A stretch of DNA of 31,269 nt from Pseudomonadota bacterium (GTDB lineage Bacteria > Pseudomonadota > Gammaproteobacteria > Acidiferrobacterales > UBA6901). Shown here one piece after another: positions 6,161 through 16,445 of the stretch. Made by a program: the position numbers and the translations under genes. The number at the start of each line of letters is the position of its first letter. The first letter of the stretch is position 1. Under the pieces are notes generated by a model. It did not search any database, had not been told where the DNA came from, and worked only from the letters and a program-made list of their open reading frames with translations. The stretch lies in NCBI GenBank assembly GCA_021783175.1, contig JAJXUF010000030.1:1-31269 (forward strand), given 5' to 3'.

Positions 6161-8115
6161 ATTATTCTGTGTTGCAGGTCTGGTGCCCGACTTCTGGTCT
6201 GATGGCTGCTTGTCATCCGCCAGCAACGTGATGGCGCGCATGCGATGTGCGTCGCCGACCCGACGTGACACACCGGCACGATCAAAATATTCCAGAATCT
6301 GGATGGCAAGTTTGCGACCGATACCGAGACGGTCACGAAGCTCGGCTGCTCGCACCTCGGTCCTTTCACTGGCTATTTCCGAAGCAATTGAAGCGATGCG
6401 TGCTATTGCTTCACCGCTAAAGTATCGATCATGCACTATCTCATGCGTATCCCCCATCAGCGTGGTGCGCTGCAGCAGCAGGCGCACGTCGCTTTCCGGA
6501 ACTCGGAGCTCGCGTGCGATGTCTCGTACCCAAGGGGGCTGATAAAGCTTTGCATTGAGAAGTGGCGCAATCATGCGCCATAGCTTTTCCTCCACCGGCG
6601 TGCGGCTCACGCGGTGTCCCGGCAGGTGCAACCAGGGCCCATGGCGCTTTATGCGATCGTCTGCGATCAATTGGGCAACGAGCGCAAGAAATACTTCCCA
6701 GGAGATCTCGGGAGCCGCCTGTCGGCGCAGCTGACGGCCTTGCATTCCCAGGATCTCCGGCGAACGTTGTTGCGCGGCGGCCAACACCGCCAAAACCGAC
6801 TGCTGCAATGTCACCCAATAGTCCGACGAAAAGCCGATTCGCTGACCGCCATCAGCCTGAACGGTAACCATCGGCAGTTCCGCGAAAAGCGCGGCGGCTA
6901 CATCCTCACGCAAATTCCGGCCGCGTACAAAAGCATCAAGATCTACCCCGGCTTTCGCCGTCTGAAGTTGAAGCTTCAATGCCTCGTCAAAATCGACGTG
7001 CGCCATTGCATCAAGCAGCGCAAGGCGCTGCGGCGTGCGCACCTTGCGTGACGGAGCAAATGGGTCGATCACGACACCGCCCGCCAAGGTATGCTGCGCC
7101 GACTGATCGCGCAAAATAAAGCGATCACCGCAGAGACTGCCGACCGGGCAATCGAGCACGACCTGTACGTAGGCCGTGGCACCAGGTTCAATTCCCTCAC
7201 CTTCCAGCAGCGATATCCGCCCGGACACGTCGGCGGCACCGATATGCACATGCACGGGCGTCCAGTGGTGCAAGGCGCGCATACCGGATATTGGCACCCG
7301 CACACGCGCATCGAAACGCTCGCTCGGCCGGTGCAGCAATGGGGCCAGCAGCCAGTCGCCACGTGCAATATCTTTCCGTTCCACGCCGACGATGTTCAGA
7401 GCGCAACGCTGGCCTGCTTCGCCCCTGGCGGACTCCCTGTTCTGAGCGTGAATCGCGCGCACCCGAACCTCCTTCCCGGCAGGCGACAACAGCAATCGGT
7501 CCCCTATGCACACGCTGCCTGAAAATACCGTGCCGGTTACAACGGTTCCGATACCGGCAAGCGTGAAGCAGCGGTCAATTGCCTGCCGGAAATGTCCTGC
7601 GGCGCTGCGTAGTCCGGTTTCCACGGCGTACAGCTCTAACTGGGAGCGCAGAGCTTCGACACCCTCGCGGCTAATGCTGGAAACTGCAAATACTGGACTT
7701 CCCGCCAACGTGGTGTCAGCCAGCAAGCCTTCGATCTCCATTTTGACCTGCGCTACTCTGGAAGAGTCCACGCGGTCTATCTTGGTGAGCGCAACTATTC
7801 CCCGCGTGATTCCGAGAAGATCAATGATCGCAACATGTTCGCGTGTCTGCGGCATCACGCCGTCGTCAGCTGCCACCGTAAGCAGAACACAGTCAATTCC
7901 GGTGACACCTGCCAGCATGTTGTGGACGAACCGCTCGTGTCCGGGCACATCCACAAAGCCCAGAACCTGGCCATTCGGCAACTCATAGTATGCATAACCA
8001 AGATCGATTGTGATGCCACGCGCCTTTTCTTCTTTGAGTCGATCGGCGTCAACGCCGGTAAGCGCTTTGATCAGTGCGGTTTTTCCGTGATCGATGTGCC
8101 CAGCCGTGCCGATTA

Positions 8116-8119
<4 letters not shown>
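6128..8119 (-). CDS. selB: Selenocysteine-specific elongation factor SelB
   Basis: SelB delivers Sec-tRNA-Sec to UGA codons marked by a SECIS hairpin. This 663-residue protein has the EF-Tu-like GTPase core: GHIDHGKT at 7-14, DVPGHE at 57-62 and TKID at 112-115. Beta-barrel domains follow, and the C-terminal half carries winged-helix repeats that bind SECIS (for example RDRLGIGRKLAIQILEYFDRAGVSRRVGDAHRMR). The ATG at 8119 overlaps the selA stop by four bases. E. coli SelB is about 614 residues; the excess here includes a roughly 35-residue polar tail beyond the last winged helix. The last 33 bases of the gene lie inside selC and the TGA stop is in the tRNA anticodon arm, an unusual arrangement. 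Confidence 0.95.
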
Positions 8120-9558
<1,439 letters not shown>

Positions 9559-9610
9559 GGACTGTTCCGCCTGAAAATGAAACTGCCGTCAATAACTAAC
9601 GACTAATGCC

Positions 9611-10528
9611 TCAGCTGTCTCCTCCCAAAAGGAAGAAATTCACTCCACTGCGATCGACTCCGCGATCGGCCATCAGCACATCCAATGCGATGCTTCCGAC
9701 ATCGTCGGCGACCGCCTCCACATAGGGGTCCTGTTCCATATAAAAAATCTTAAGATAGCTCTGACACGCGTCGCAACACTCGGCCTTGATAGCCGAATTG
9801 TCTCCTTCAATGCTGTAGTAGCTGATGCCCTTGGTGGATTGGCAGCTCACACACTTGATGCGCACCTCATGCCATTGGCTCTCGCACAGCGAACAACTCA
9901 CGTAGCGCAATCCCTGTTCGACACCGCCGATACGAACTACGCTCGCTAGGGGCGGCGACCCGCACACCGGACAAAGGGATCGGGTCTCGGGAAGTGCGAT
10001 GCTCGAGCGATCAATGCGACTGGCCATATGCGTCCAGTACACCTGCAAGGCCCCCGCCACAAATGGTGCACAGGCGCGATCAACCTTTCCATATTCCCCA
10101 GAAAGCAGCGGGGTTGCAAGCAGTTCGAGTTCGTCGTTGGTGGCGCGTGCAAGTCTGCCTGCCGCGGCACGTGTAGCGTCCGGCACGGTCAGCGATTCGA
10201 CCGTTCGCGCCAGGTGGCGCAGCACTTCACGCCAGGCTGGTGCCCGACTCCACCCCTGGACGCCCAGCGGAGGCAGTCCGTGCTCACGGCAACGATCGAG
10301 AAGCACTGTGCTCGGCAAAGGTACATCGCTCACCAGCGCAAGAGCCTCGCCCTGTGCCTCTGCCAGCGCAGCCAGGAACTCAAGATATTCACCGAGCGAA
10401 TGGCCATGTGCCAGCGCATGCAGGCGCTGGGAGCGGCTGCTGAATACGCTGCGGTCAGGCAGGCGCAGTACCGGCAGCTGGCCGACAGGCGCCTCGATCG
10501 TGCCGGGCTCGATGACATCGGCAGTCAT
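9611..10528 (-). CDS. fdhE: Formate dehydrogenase accessory protein FdhE
   Basis: FdhE is a cytoplasmic, rubredoxin-like iron-binding protein needed to assemble respiratory formate dehydrogenases. This 305-residue protein has the family's cysteine pairs: CPVCGSPP, a CSLCESQW / CVSCQSTKGI segment, and CCDACQSYLK in the C-terminal half. The N-terminal half is helical. The ATG at 10528 overlaps the fdnI stop by four bases (ATGA), tying its expression to the structural genes. No fdhD (sulfurtransferase for the molybdenum cofactor) is visible, so that gene must be elsewhere. Confidence 0.93.
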   Translation of the reverse strand: MTADVIEPGTIEAPVGQLPVLRLPDRSVFSSRSQRLHALAHGHSLGEYLEFLAALAEAQGEALALVSDVPLPSTVLLDRCREHGLPPLGVQGWSRAPAWREVLRHLARTVESLTVPDATRAAAGRLARATNDELELLATPLLSGEYGKVDRACAPFVAGALQVYWTHMASRIDRSSIALPETRSLCPVCGSPPLASVVRIGGVEQGLRYVSCSLCESQWHEVRIKCVSCQSTKGISYYSIEGDNSAIKAECCDACQSYLKIFYMEQDPYVEAVADDVGSIALDVLMADRGVDRSGVNFFLLGGDS

Positions 10529-11154
10529 TTCGCACCCCTGTTGACTTCACGATACCACGCCGCGTGGTGCTTCTTTGCCCAGGCGGCTGACACGGTGCCG
10601 CTAGTCATGGCGCGCATCGAGCCCTTGACCCAGATCGCCGCATAGATGTGGACAAGGATACCGGCAATCAGAACAAATGCGGCAAGGGCGTGCACAAGTA
10701 CCGCCACCCTGATCAGTCCGATTGTAAACAGCGGCGCAAACCACGGCTGCCATATGATAATACCGCTAAGGACGAGCAGCGTAATCATGCTTACCATTGT
10801 CCAGAACAGATATTTCTGCCCCGCATTGTATCGCCCGACTTCTGGAATTGCCTGATCTCGCTTGGCAAGCACGTCGCTAACATGACGCATCCATTCGCGA
10901 TCGGCATCTGTGATCCGGTTTTGTGCCCAGAAACGACGCGCCAGCTGGATGAAGGAAAGGGCCAGAACGACGCCGAGATAAGGGTGCAGTATGCGCATCC
11001 ATGTCCCGCCACCAAACAGGTTGCTGAGAAAAAAGAAGGCAGGATGAAAAAGTGCCAGTCCGCTCAGCGCCAACAGCACAAACAGGATCGCAGTTACCCA
11101 GTGATTGACGCGCTCGCGGGAACTATAGCGCTCTATCGTTCTCTCGCCGTTCAT
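10525..11154 (-). CDS. fdnI: Formate dehydrogenase-N gamma subunit, cytochrome b556
   Basis: This 209-residue membrane protein carries electrons from the periplasmic dehydrogenase to quinone. It has four hydrophobic segments (about 16-36, 54-72, 113-135 and 148-172). The diheme ligands His18, His57, His155 and His169 fall at the same positions I recall for E. coli FdnI. HIYAAIWVKG after the last ligand is typical of the family. AAGGAGG lies a few bases before the ATG. It follows fdnH by 54 bases and overlaps fdhE by four. Confidence 0.94.
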   Translation of the reverse strand: MNGERTIERYSSRERVNHWVTAILFVLLALSGLALFHPAFFFLSNLFGGGTWMRILHPYLGVVLALSFIQLARRFWAQNRITDADREWMRHVSDVLAKRDQAIPEVGRYNAGQKYLFWTMVSMITLLVLSGIIIWQPWFAPLFTIGLIRVAVLVHALAAFVLIAGILVHIYAAIWVKGSMRAMTSGTVSAAWAKKHHAAWYREVNRGAK

Positions 11155-11208
11155 GTCTCCTCCTTGGGGGTCCGAGCAGCATCGGGGTTACCCCGCAGGC
11201 CAAAGTCT

Positions 11209-12102
11209 TCAGTCGCGTCGCTGCTCGCTCTTGTCTTCTTTCTTGTCTTCTTTTGTCTCGTCCGGTCCTACGCCGACATAATGCAGGACGCCGGCAAACG
11301 CCAGCACGCCCAGACCCAGCGACAGAATCGGCTTGAGCGCCCCCTTCCACAGGGATACCAGAGGGCTGATGCTGGGATTCTTGGGCAATCCGCTATAGAT
11401 CTGAGGCTGGTCGGCATGCTGCAGGACGTACATGACATGAGTACCACCGACGCCCTGCGGATCATATAGCCCCGCGTTCTGAAAGCCCCGAGACTTAAGA
11501 TCGGCGATACGGCCGGCGGCGTGCTCACGCATGGCGTCCTTGGTACCAAAGACGAGCGCACCGGTCGGGCAGGACTTGATACATGCCGGTTCCATTCCCA
11601 CCGCGACCCGATCCGAGCACAACGTGCACTTGTAGGCTTTGCTGTCCGTTTTGGAAAGCCGCGGGATATTAAAGGGACAACCGGTTATGCAGTAACCGCA
11701 ACCTATGCAGTGTTCTTCGTGGAAATCGACAATGCCGTTGGCGTACTGAACGATAGCGCCAGGCGCCGGACAGGCCTTGAGGCAGCCTGGATCGGCACAG
11801 TGCATGCAGCCGTCTTTGCGTATCAACCACTCGAGCGATGTACCTTCGGGATCGCGCTCGACGAACCGCATCACGGTCCACTGATTTGCATCCAGGTCAT
11901 GCGGGTTGTTATACGTGCCGTCGCACGTTCCGATGCTGTCGCGATAGTCGTTCCATTCCATGCACGCCGCCTGACAGGCTTTGCAGCCGATGCACTTGGA
12001 AACGTCGATCAGCTTGGCCACCTGCGGGACCGCGCTGCGCCCCATCGGCGACGGCGTGGTGGTGGCGGAGCGGCGTACTATATCAAGCGATTGTAGTGCC
12101 AT
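11209..12102 (-). CDS. fdnH: Formate dehydrogenase-N beta subunit, four [4Fe-4S] ferredoxin
   Basis: This 297-residue subunit relays electrons through four [4Fe-4S] clusters from the alpha subunit to cytochrome b. Sixteen cysteines occur in four groups: [11 protein letters not shown] from C37, [24 protein letters not shown], and [20 protein letters not shown]. The conserved [17 protein letters not shown] follows. A C-terminal helix ([19 protein letters not shown]) anchors it, followed by an acidic/lysine-rich tail. The frame opens five codons earlier, but ATG 12102 has a GAGGAGGA ribosome site and gives [14 protein letters not shown], matching the E. coli start pattern. It begins 11 bases after fdnG. 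Also called fdoH or fdxH. Confidence 0.95.
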   Translation of the reverse strand: MALQSLDIVRRSATTTPSPMGRSAVPQVAKLIDVSKCIGCKACQAACMEWNDYRDSIGTCDGTYNNPHDLDANQWTVMRFVERDPEGTSLEWLIRKDGCMHCADPGCLKACPAPGAIVQYANGIVDFHEEHCIGCGYCITGCPFNIPRLSKTDSKAYKCTLCSDRVAVGMEPACIKSCPTGALVFGTKDAMREHAAGRIADLKSRGFQNAGLYDPQGVGGTHVMYVLQHADQPQIYSGLPKNPSISPLVSLWKGALKPILSLGLGVLAFAGVLHYVGVGPDETKEDKKEDKSEQRRD

Positions 12103-12113
12103 GGCTCTCCTCC

Positions 12114-15100
12114 TCACGCTTTTTCAATGTCGACAATGAACGACTTGAATTCCGGAGTTTGCACGTTGGCATCGCCAACGAAGGGAGTAAGTGTGTTGGC
12201 GATATAGCCGTTCTTTGCCACCCCCTTGAATCCCCAGTGGATTGGAACACCGACGGTGTGTACCACCTTGCCGTCAACAGTAAGCGGCACGATGCGCTTG
12301 GTGACGACCGCTACGGCCTTGATGTGACCGCGGTTTGAGCGCACAACCACCTGATCGCCGGCCTTGATACCCTTCTCCTTGGCAAGCACTTCCCCTATCT
12401 CGACAAACTGCTGCGGCTGAAGCACGGAATTGATCTGCACGTGCTTGGTCCAGAAATGAAAGTGCTCCGTCAGCCGATATGTGGTGCCGGCATACGGATA
12501 GTCCGTAGCCTTTCCAAAGGATTCAAGGTCGTCCTTGAAAATGCGCGCCGCCGGATTCGATATGACCTTCGGATGCAGCGGATTGGTATCGATCGGCGTT
12601 TCGAAGGGTTCGTAGTGCTCCGGAAACGGCCCTTCCGCCATCGCACCGAGCGCGAAGAATCGGGCCACGCCTTCCGGCAACATGATGAAAGGACCCATGC
12701 CGTCCTTCGGCGCCGAGTCTGGTTTGAAGTCCGGGACGTCGAAACCGACCCAGGCCTTGCCATTCCAGTGAACCAGATTGCGCTTCACCGGATCCCACGG
12801 CTTCCCTTGCGGGTCGCAGGAGGCGCGGTTATAGAGAATGCGGCGATTTGCCGGCCAAGCAAATCCCCAATTGAGCGTCTCCCCGAGCCCGGACGGGTCC
12901 GAGTTGTCGCGTCGCGCCATCATATTGCCCTTCTCCGTCCAGGCGCCGGCAAAGATCCAGCAGCCACAAGCCGTCGTGCCGTCATCACGCAGCTGAATGA
13001 AGCCGTCAAGCTGCTCGCCTGCTTTCTTGAGCACTTTGCTCTTGTCCTTGGCGTCTGTCAGATCGACCAGCGCTTTGCCGTTATATTCGCGGGCGAGTTC
13101 CTCCGGATGCGGTGCATGCGGGATATCGTAGTCCCAGGTAAGATGGAGAACAGAATCCGGGAATGCGCCACCTTCCTTGCGATAAAGCTCGCGGATACGC
13201 GTAAAAATGCCGGCGATTATTTCAATATCCGGCTTGCCCTCTCCCGGAGGCCGCTGCCCTTTCCAGTGCCACTGCAGCCAGCGCCCACTGTTGACGAGAG
13301 ATCCGTCCTCCTCAGCGAAGCACCCGGAAGGCAGTCGGAAAACTTCCGTCTGGATCTTTGTCGAATCGACGTCGTTGAACTCCCCGAAATTGCGCCAGAA
13401 TTCCGAAGTCTCTGTGGCAAGCGGATCAATCACAACGAGATACTTGAGCTTGGCGAGGGCACCGCCGATCTTGGCCTTGTTCGGGAACGAGGCAAGAGGA
13501 TTGAACCCCTGGCAGAAATAGCCGTTCATCTTGCCGTTGTGCATGTCCTCGAATACCTGCAAGACGTCGTGCACCTTGTCGAGCTTAGGCAGCCAGTCGT
13601 AACAGTAGTTGTTGTCCTTGGTTGCGGCCGCACCAAACCACGCCTTCATCAGACTGACGTGGAACTTCGGATAGTTCTGCCAGTAGGAAAGCTGCCCTGG
13701 CCGCAATGGTTTCAGCGAGCGTACCGATAGATATTTCTTGAAATCCTGCTCGGCATCGACCGGAAGCGTCATGTATCCCGGCAAAAGGTTCGACAGCAGC
13801 CCCAGGTCGGTCAACCCCTGGATGTTAGAGTGGCCGCGAAGCGCATTGACGCCGCCCCCAGGCATGCCAATATTGCCGAGCAACAGCTGTACCATGGCGG
13901 CCGTACGAATCATCTGGGACCCGACCGAGTGCTGGGTCCAACCGAGCGCATACATGAATGTGGCGGTTTTGTTCGGAACGCTCGTCTCGGCGATCATTTC
14001 GCAGACTTTGAGGAATTTTTCCTTGGGCGTGCCGCAAATGTTTTCCACGACCTCGGGCGTGTAGCGCGCGTAATGCTTCTGCATTAAATTAAATACGCAA
14101 CGCGGATTGCTGAGAGTCGGATCAACTTTGGCGTAGCCATCCGCACCCATTTCGTACATCCACGTACTCTTGTCGTAGAAGCGCTTCTTGGGTTCGTATC
14201 CAGAAAACAGCCCATCTTCAAACGCGTAGTCTGCGCGCACGATAAACGCCGCATCGGTGTATGACTTCACGTACTCGTGCTGGATTTTGTTATGCGCAAT
14301 TAGGTAATTGATAAGACCGCCAAGAAACACAATGTCGGTGCCGGTACGCAACGGCGCATAGTAGTCAGCGACGGCGGCGGAACGCGTGAATCGCGGATCC
14401 ACGACGACAAGCTTGGCCTGGTTATGAGCCTTGGCTTCGGTTACCCACTTGAAACCGCAAGGGTGCGCCTCTGCGGCGTTACCGCCCATAATTAAAACAA
14501 GGTTGGCGTTCTTGATGTCAACCCAATGATTGGTCATCGCGCCGCGGCCGAACGTCGGGGCAAGACTTGCCACCGTTGGTCCGTGTCAGACGCGAGCCTG
14601 GTTGTCGAACGCCAGTATGCCAAGGGACCGGACCACCTTATGGGTAAGATAGCCGGTCTCGTTGCTGGAAGCGGAGGCTGCAAGAAATCCGGTGGTCAGC
14701 CACCGGTTGACCGTGGCCCCGTCCGCATTTTTCGCGATGAAATTCTTGTCTCGATCGTTTTTCACAAGCCTTGCGATGCGATCGAAGGCTTCGTCCCAGG
14801 AGATGCGCTTCCACTCCTTGTCGCCCGGCGCACGGTACTCCGGATATTTGAGGCGGTCTGCGCTGTGCAGAAAATCCAGCAAGCCGGCGCCCTTTGGACA
14901 CAAGGTACCGCGATTGACTGGATGATCGGGGTCGCCTTCAATGTGGATTATGGAACTTGGGGAATTCTTGGCGTGGTCTCCCAGGCCATACATGATGAGC
15001 CCGCAGCTCACGGAACAATATGGGCAGGTATTGCGAGTTTCAGTCGTGCGGGTCAGCTTGAATTCGCGGGTTTCAGCCAGTGCTGCAACCGGCGAAAATC

Positions 15101-15176
15101 CAAGTACTGCAAGACTTGAGGCTCCTATCCCTGCCGCACCGAGCTTCAGAAACTGACGTCTGGAGATCGATACCAT
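12114..15176 (-). CDS. fdnG: Formate dehydrogenase-N alpha subunit, selenoprotein with Sec197
   Basis: The catalytic subunit oxidises formate to CO2 in the periplasm using a molybdopterin cofactor and selenocysteine. Two in-frame halves (12114-14585 and 14589-15176) are joined by TGA at 14586-14588. Translated as Sec this gives [19 protein letters not shown], the known active-site context, in a 1,020-residue protein. The N-terminus has a twin-arginine signal, SRRQFLK at 5-11 and a hydrophobic stretch to about 34. One [4Fe-4S] cluster is bound by C51, C54, C58 and C93. Sec197 is followed by the conserved His198. AAGGAGG lies five bases before the ATG. The normal stop is also TGA (12114-12116). 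Annotating the two halves as separate genes or a pseudogene would be wrong. It is the first gene of the operon with fdnH, fdnI, fdhE, selA, selB and selC. Confidence 0.97.
14546..14588 (-). promoter_or_regulatory. Bacterial SECIS element after the Sec TGA of fdnG
   Basis: Downstream of TGA (14588-14586) the mRNA can fold into a hairpin. GGCA and UGCC (within 14571-14559) close an AGUCU loop, and an outer AACG/CGUU helix lies just below. The distance from the UGA and the small G/U-containing apical loop are those of SelB-binding bacterial SECIS hairpins. It lies entirely within coding sequence for the conserved residues after Sec197, so it is constrained both as RNA and as protein. Confidence 0.85.
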
Positions 15177-15246
15177 TGCATCCTCCTTGTTTAATGCTGG
15201 TGGTTACCGCCCCCCGTTTTTTCTTGTTTTTTGCATTATTGAAATT

Positions 15247-15275
15247 AATCTATACCTCGCCCATCTGAAAATCAA
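15247..15275 (-). promoter_or_regulatory. Probable sigma-70 promoter of the fdnGHI-fdhE-selABC operon
   Basis: On the minus strand TTGATT (15270-15275) and TAGATT (15247-15252) are separated by 17 bases, each matching four of six consensus positions. They lie about 70 bases before the fdnG ATG in the only sizeable gap upstream. The rest of the 293-base gap (15177-15469) contains no gene. I see no perfect FNR site and no -24/-12 element there; an imperfect TTAAT-N4-ATAAT overlaps the -10 region. Confidence 0.42.
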
Positions 15276-15469
15276 TCTAACGAATCCGGTCACATCGGCA
15301 AATCGTTCCGCGCGCCTGCGCGCTGCTCAAAAATTCGCGGATTTGATCCTGGCGTCAATCGAACCTGAATTTGTCCGGGGATTGGCCGCAGAGTCGCCTG
15401 CTGTTGTCAAAAAACACAACAAGAACAGACAGAAGGAATTGATATTTCGAGCAGTATCGGCTGACCGAC

Positions 15470-16120
15470 TTACTCTCGAACTCTGAACCAGCCGGTGAGA
15501 CTCAGGCGCTCGCGGCTGGCCGGTAGCACTTCATGATAGAAGCGGCCGCTCAAGAATGTCACCAGCATACCGCCGCACGGCAATATATCCATATGCGATC
15601 CAACGCCTTCCCTGTCCAGAAAGATGCGCAGTTGCCCACCATCAGCCTCCTGCCAGCCCTCATTGAGATAGAGTATGCACGATACCATCCGTAGCGGCGC
15701 ATCCCTGAACTGATCCAGGTGGCGATGGTAAAAAGTGCCAGGCGGGTAAGCCGTGAGATGTCCTTCGTATTCAAAAAGGCCGAGATACAGATTGCGATTG
15801 ATGGCGAGGCGCAATGTTTCGATTTCATCGAGAATCAGGCGTTGCGCCGCCGTATGTTGCTGCTGGTCCAACCAGAAAATCCGATCGCCGCGCGTCTCTG
15901 CATGGACACCCTGTTCCTTGCCCCTTCCGACTCGTGCCGGCCGCAGTGCACCGGATTGCGACAGCTGCCGGACTTCATGAGCCAGAATTGCCGTTCGCTC
16001 ATGGTCGAGAAAATTTGCTCGGACAGACCAACCATCGCGTCCAAGGTCGGAAACAATGCAATCGAATTTGTCTTGCGTAAGCGATTGCGGCTCGCTGAAA
16101 TCGGACGCCTGCTCGCCCAT
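15470..16120 (-). CDS. 2-oxoglutarate/Fe(II)-dependent oxygenase, SM-20-like
   Basis: The C-terminal two-thirds form a double-stranded beta-helix. The iron ligands are His134 and Asp136 (YHRHLDQF) and His196 (GRFYHEVLP). An Arg at about 205 in RERLSLTGWFR would bind the 2-oxoglutarate carboxylate. LTAYPPGTFY and ILYLNEGWQEADGGQLR are typical of the prolyl/lysyl-hydroxylase-like SM-20 group. The likely substrate is a protein side chain or small molecule; it cannot be chosen from sequence. The frame extends further upstream, but those codons overlap ppnP. ATG 16120, with a GGAAG before it, gives 216 residues; ATG 16153 is an alternative. Third gene of the operon with the kinase and ppnP. Confidence 0.82.
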   Translation of the reverse strand: MGEQASDFSEPQSLTQDKFDCIVSDLGRDGWSVRANFLDHERTAILAHEVRQLSQSGALRPARVGRGKEQGVHAETRGDRIFWLDQQQHTAAQRLILDEIETLRLAINRNLYLGLFEYEGHLTAYPPGTFYHRHLDQFRDAPLRMVSCILYLNEGWQEADGGQLRIFLDREGVGSHMDILPCGGMLVTFLSGRFYHEVLPASRERLSLTGWFRVRE

Positions 16121-16136
16121 TGTGCTTCCAGGGAAA

Positions 16137-16445
16137 TTACCCAAAGTGGCAGACATAATCCAGCAAGTCGTCGACTTCGATCTCAAAATGCGAATCCCCC
16201 GGCACCGTGAAGCTGTCTCCCGCCTGATAGTCGTTCCAGGTTTGCGACCCGGAAAGCTTCACCCGACAATGACCCTGAGTGATATCCATCCTCTCGGGAG
16301 CCTGCGTACTAAAACGGTAGGTGCCCGGCAACATAACGCCGAGTGTTTTCATGTCGCCCTCGGCCGTGATAATGCTCCGACTAGTGACCCGCCCATCGTG
16401 GTATACATTGGCCTTGGTCTTCACTTCGACGTTCTTGAAGCTCAT
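16137..16445 (-). CDS. ppnP: Pyrimidine/purine nucleoside phosphorylase PpnP (YaiE/DUF1255)
   Basis: This 102-residue protein is a small cupin that splits many nucleosides with phosphate into base and ribose-1-phosphate. Recognisable stretches are GVMLPGTYRFSTQAPERMDI (about 36-55), SQTWNDYQAG and FTVPGDSHFEIEV (about 79-91), matching the YaiE pattern. The ATG at 16445 overlaps the kinase stop by four bases. Placement between a sensor kinase and an oxygenase is not the usual stand-alone context for this housekeeping salvage enzyme. Confidence 0.92.
   Translation of the reverse strand: MSFKNVEVKTKANVYHDGRVTSRSIITAEGDMKTLGVMLPGTYRFSTQAPERMDITQGHCRVKLSGSQTWNDYQAGDSFTVPGDSHFEIEVDDLLDYVCHFG

Noticed and set aside
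10648..13730. Plus-strand frames of 273 and 429 residues opposite the formate dehydrogenase genes
   Set aside because: Antisense shadows of fdnI, fdnH and fdnG with no family resemblance.
12114..15176. Two adjacent frames (12114-14573 and 14586-15176) that look like a nonsense-broken formate dehydrogenase pseudogene
   Set aside because: The break is a single in-frame TGA at the known Sec position, followed by a SECIS-like hairpin, with selA, selB and selC alongside. It is a selenoprotein gene.
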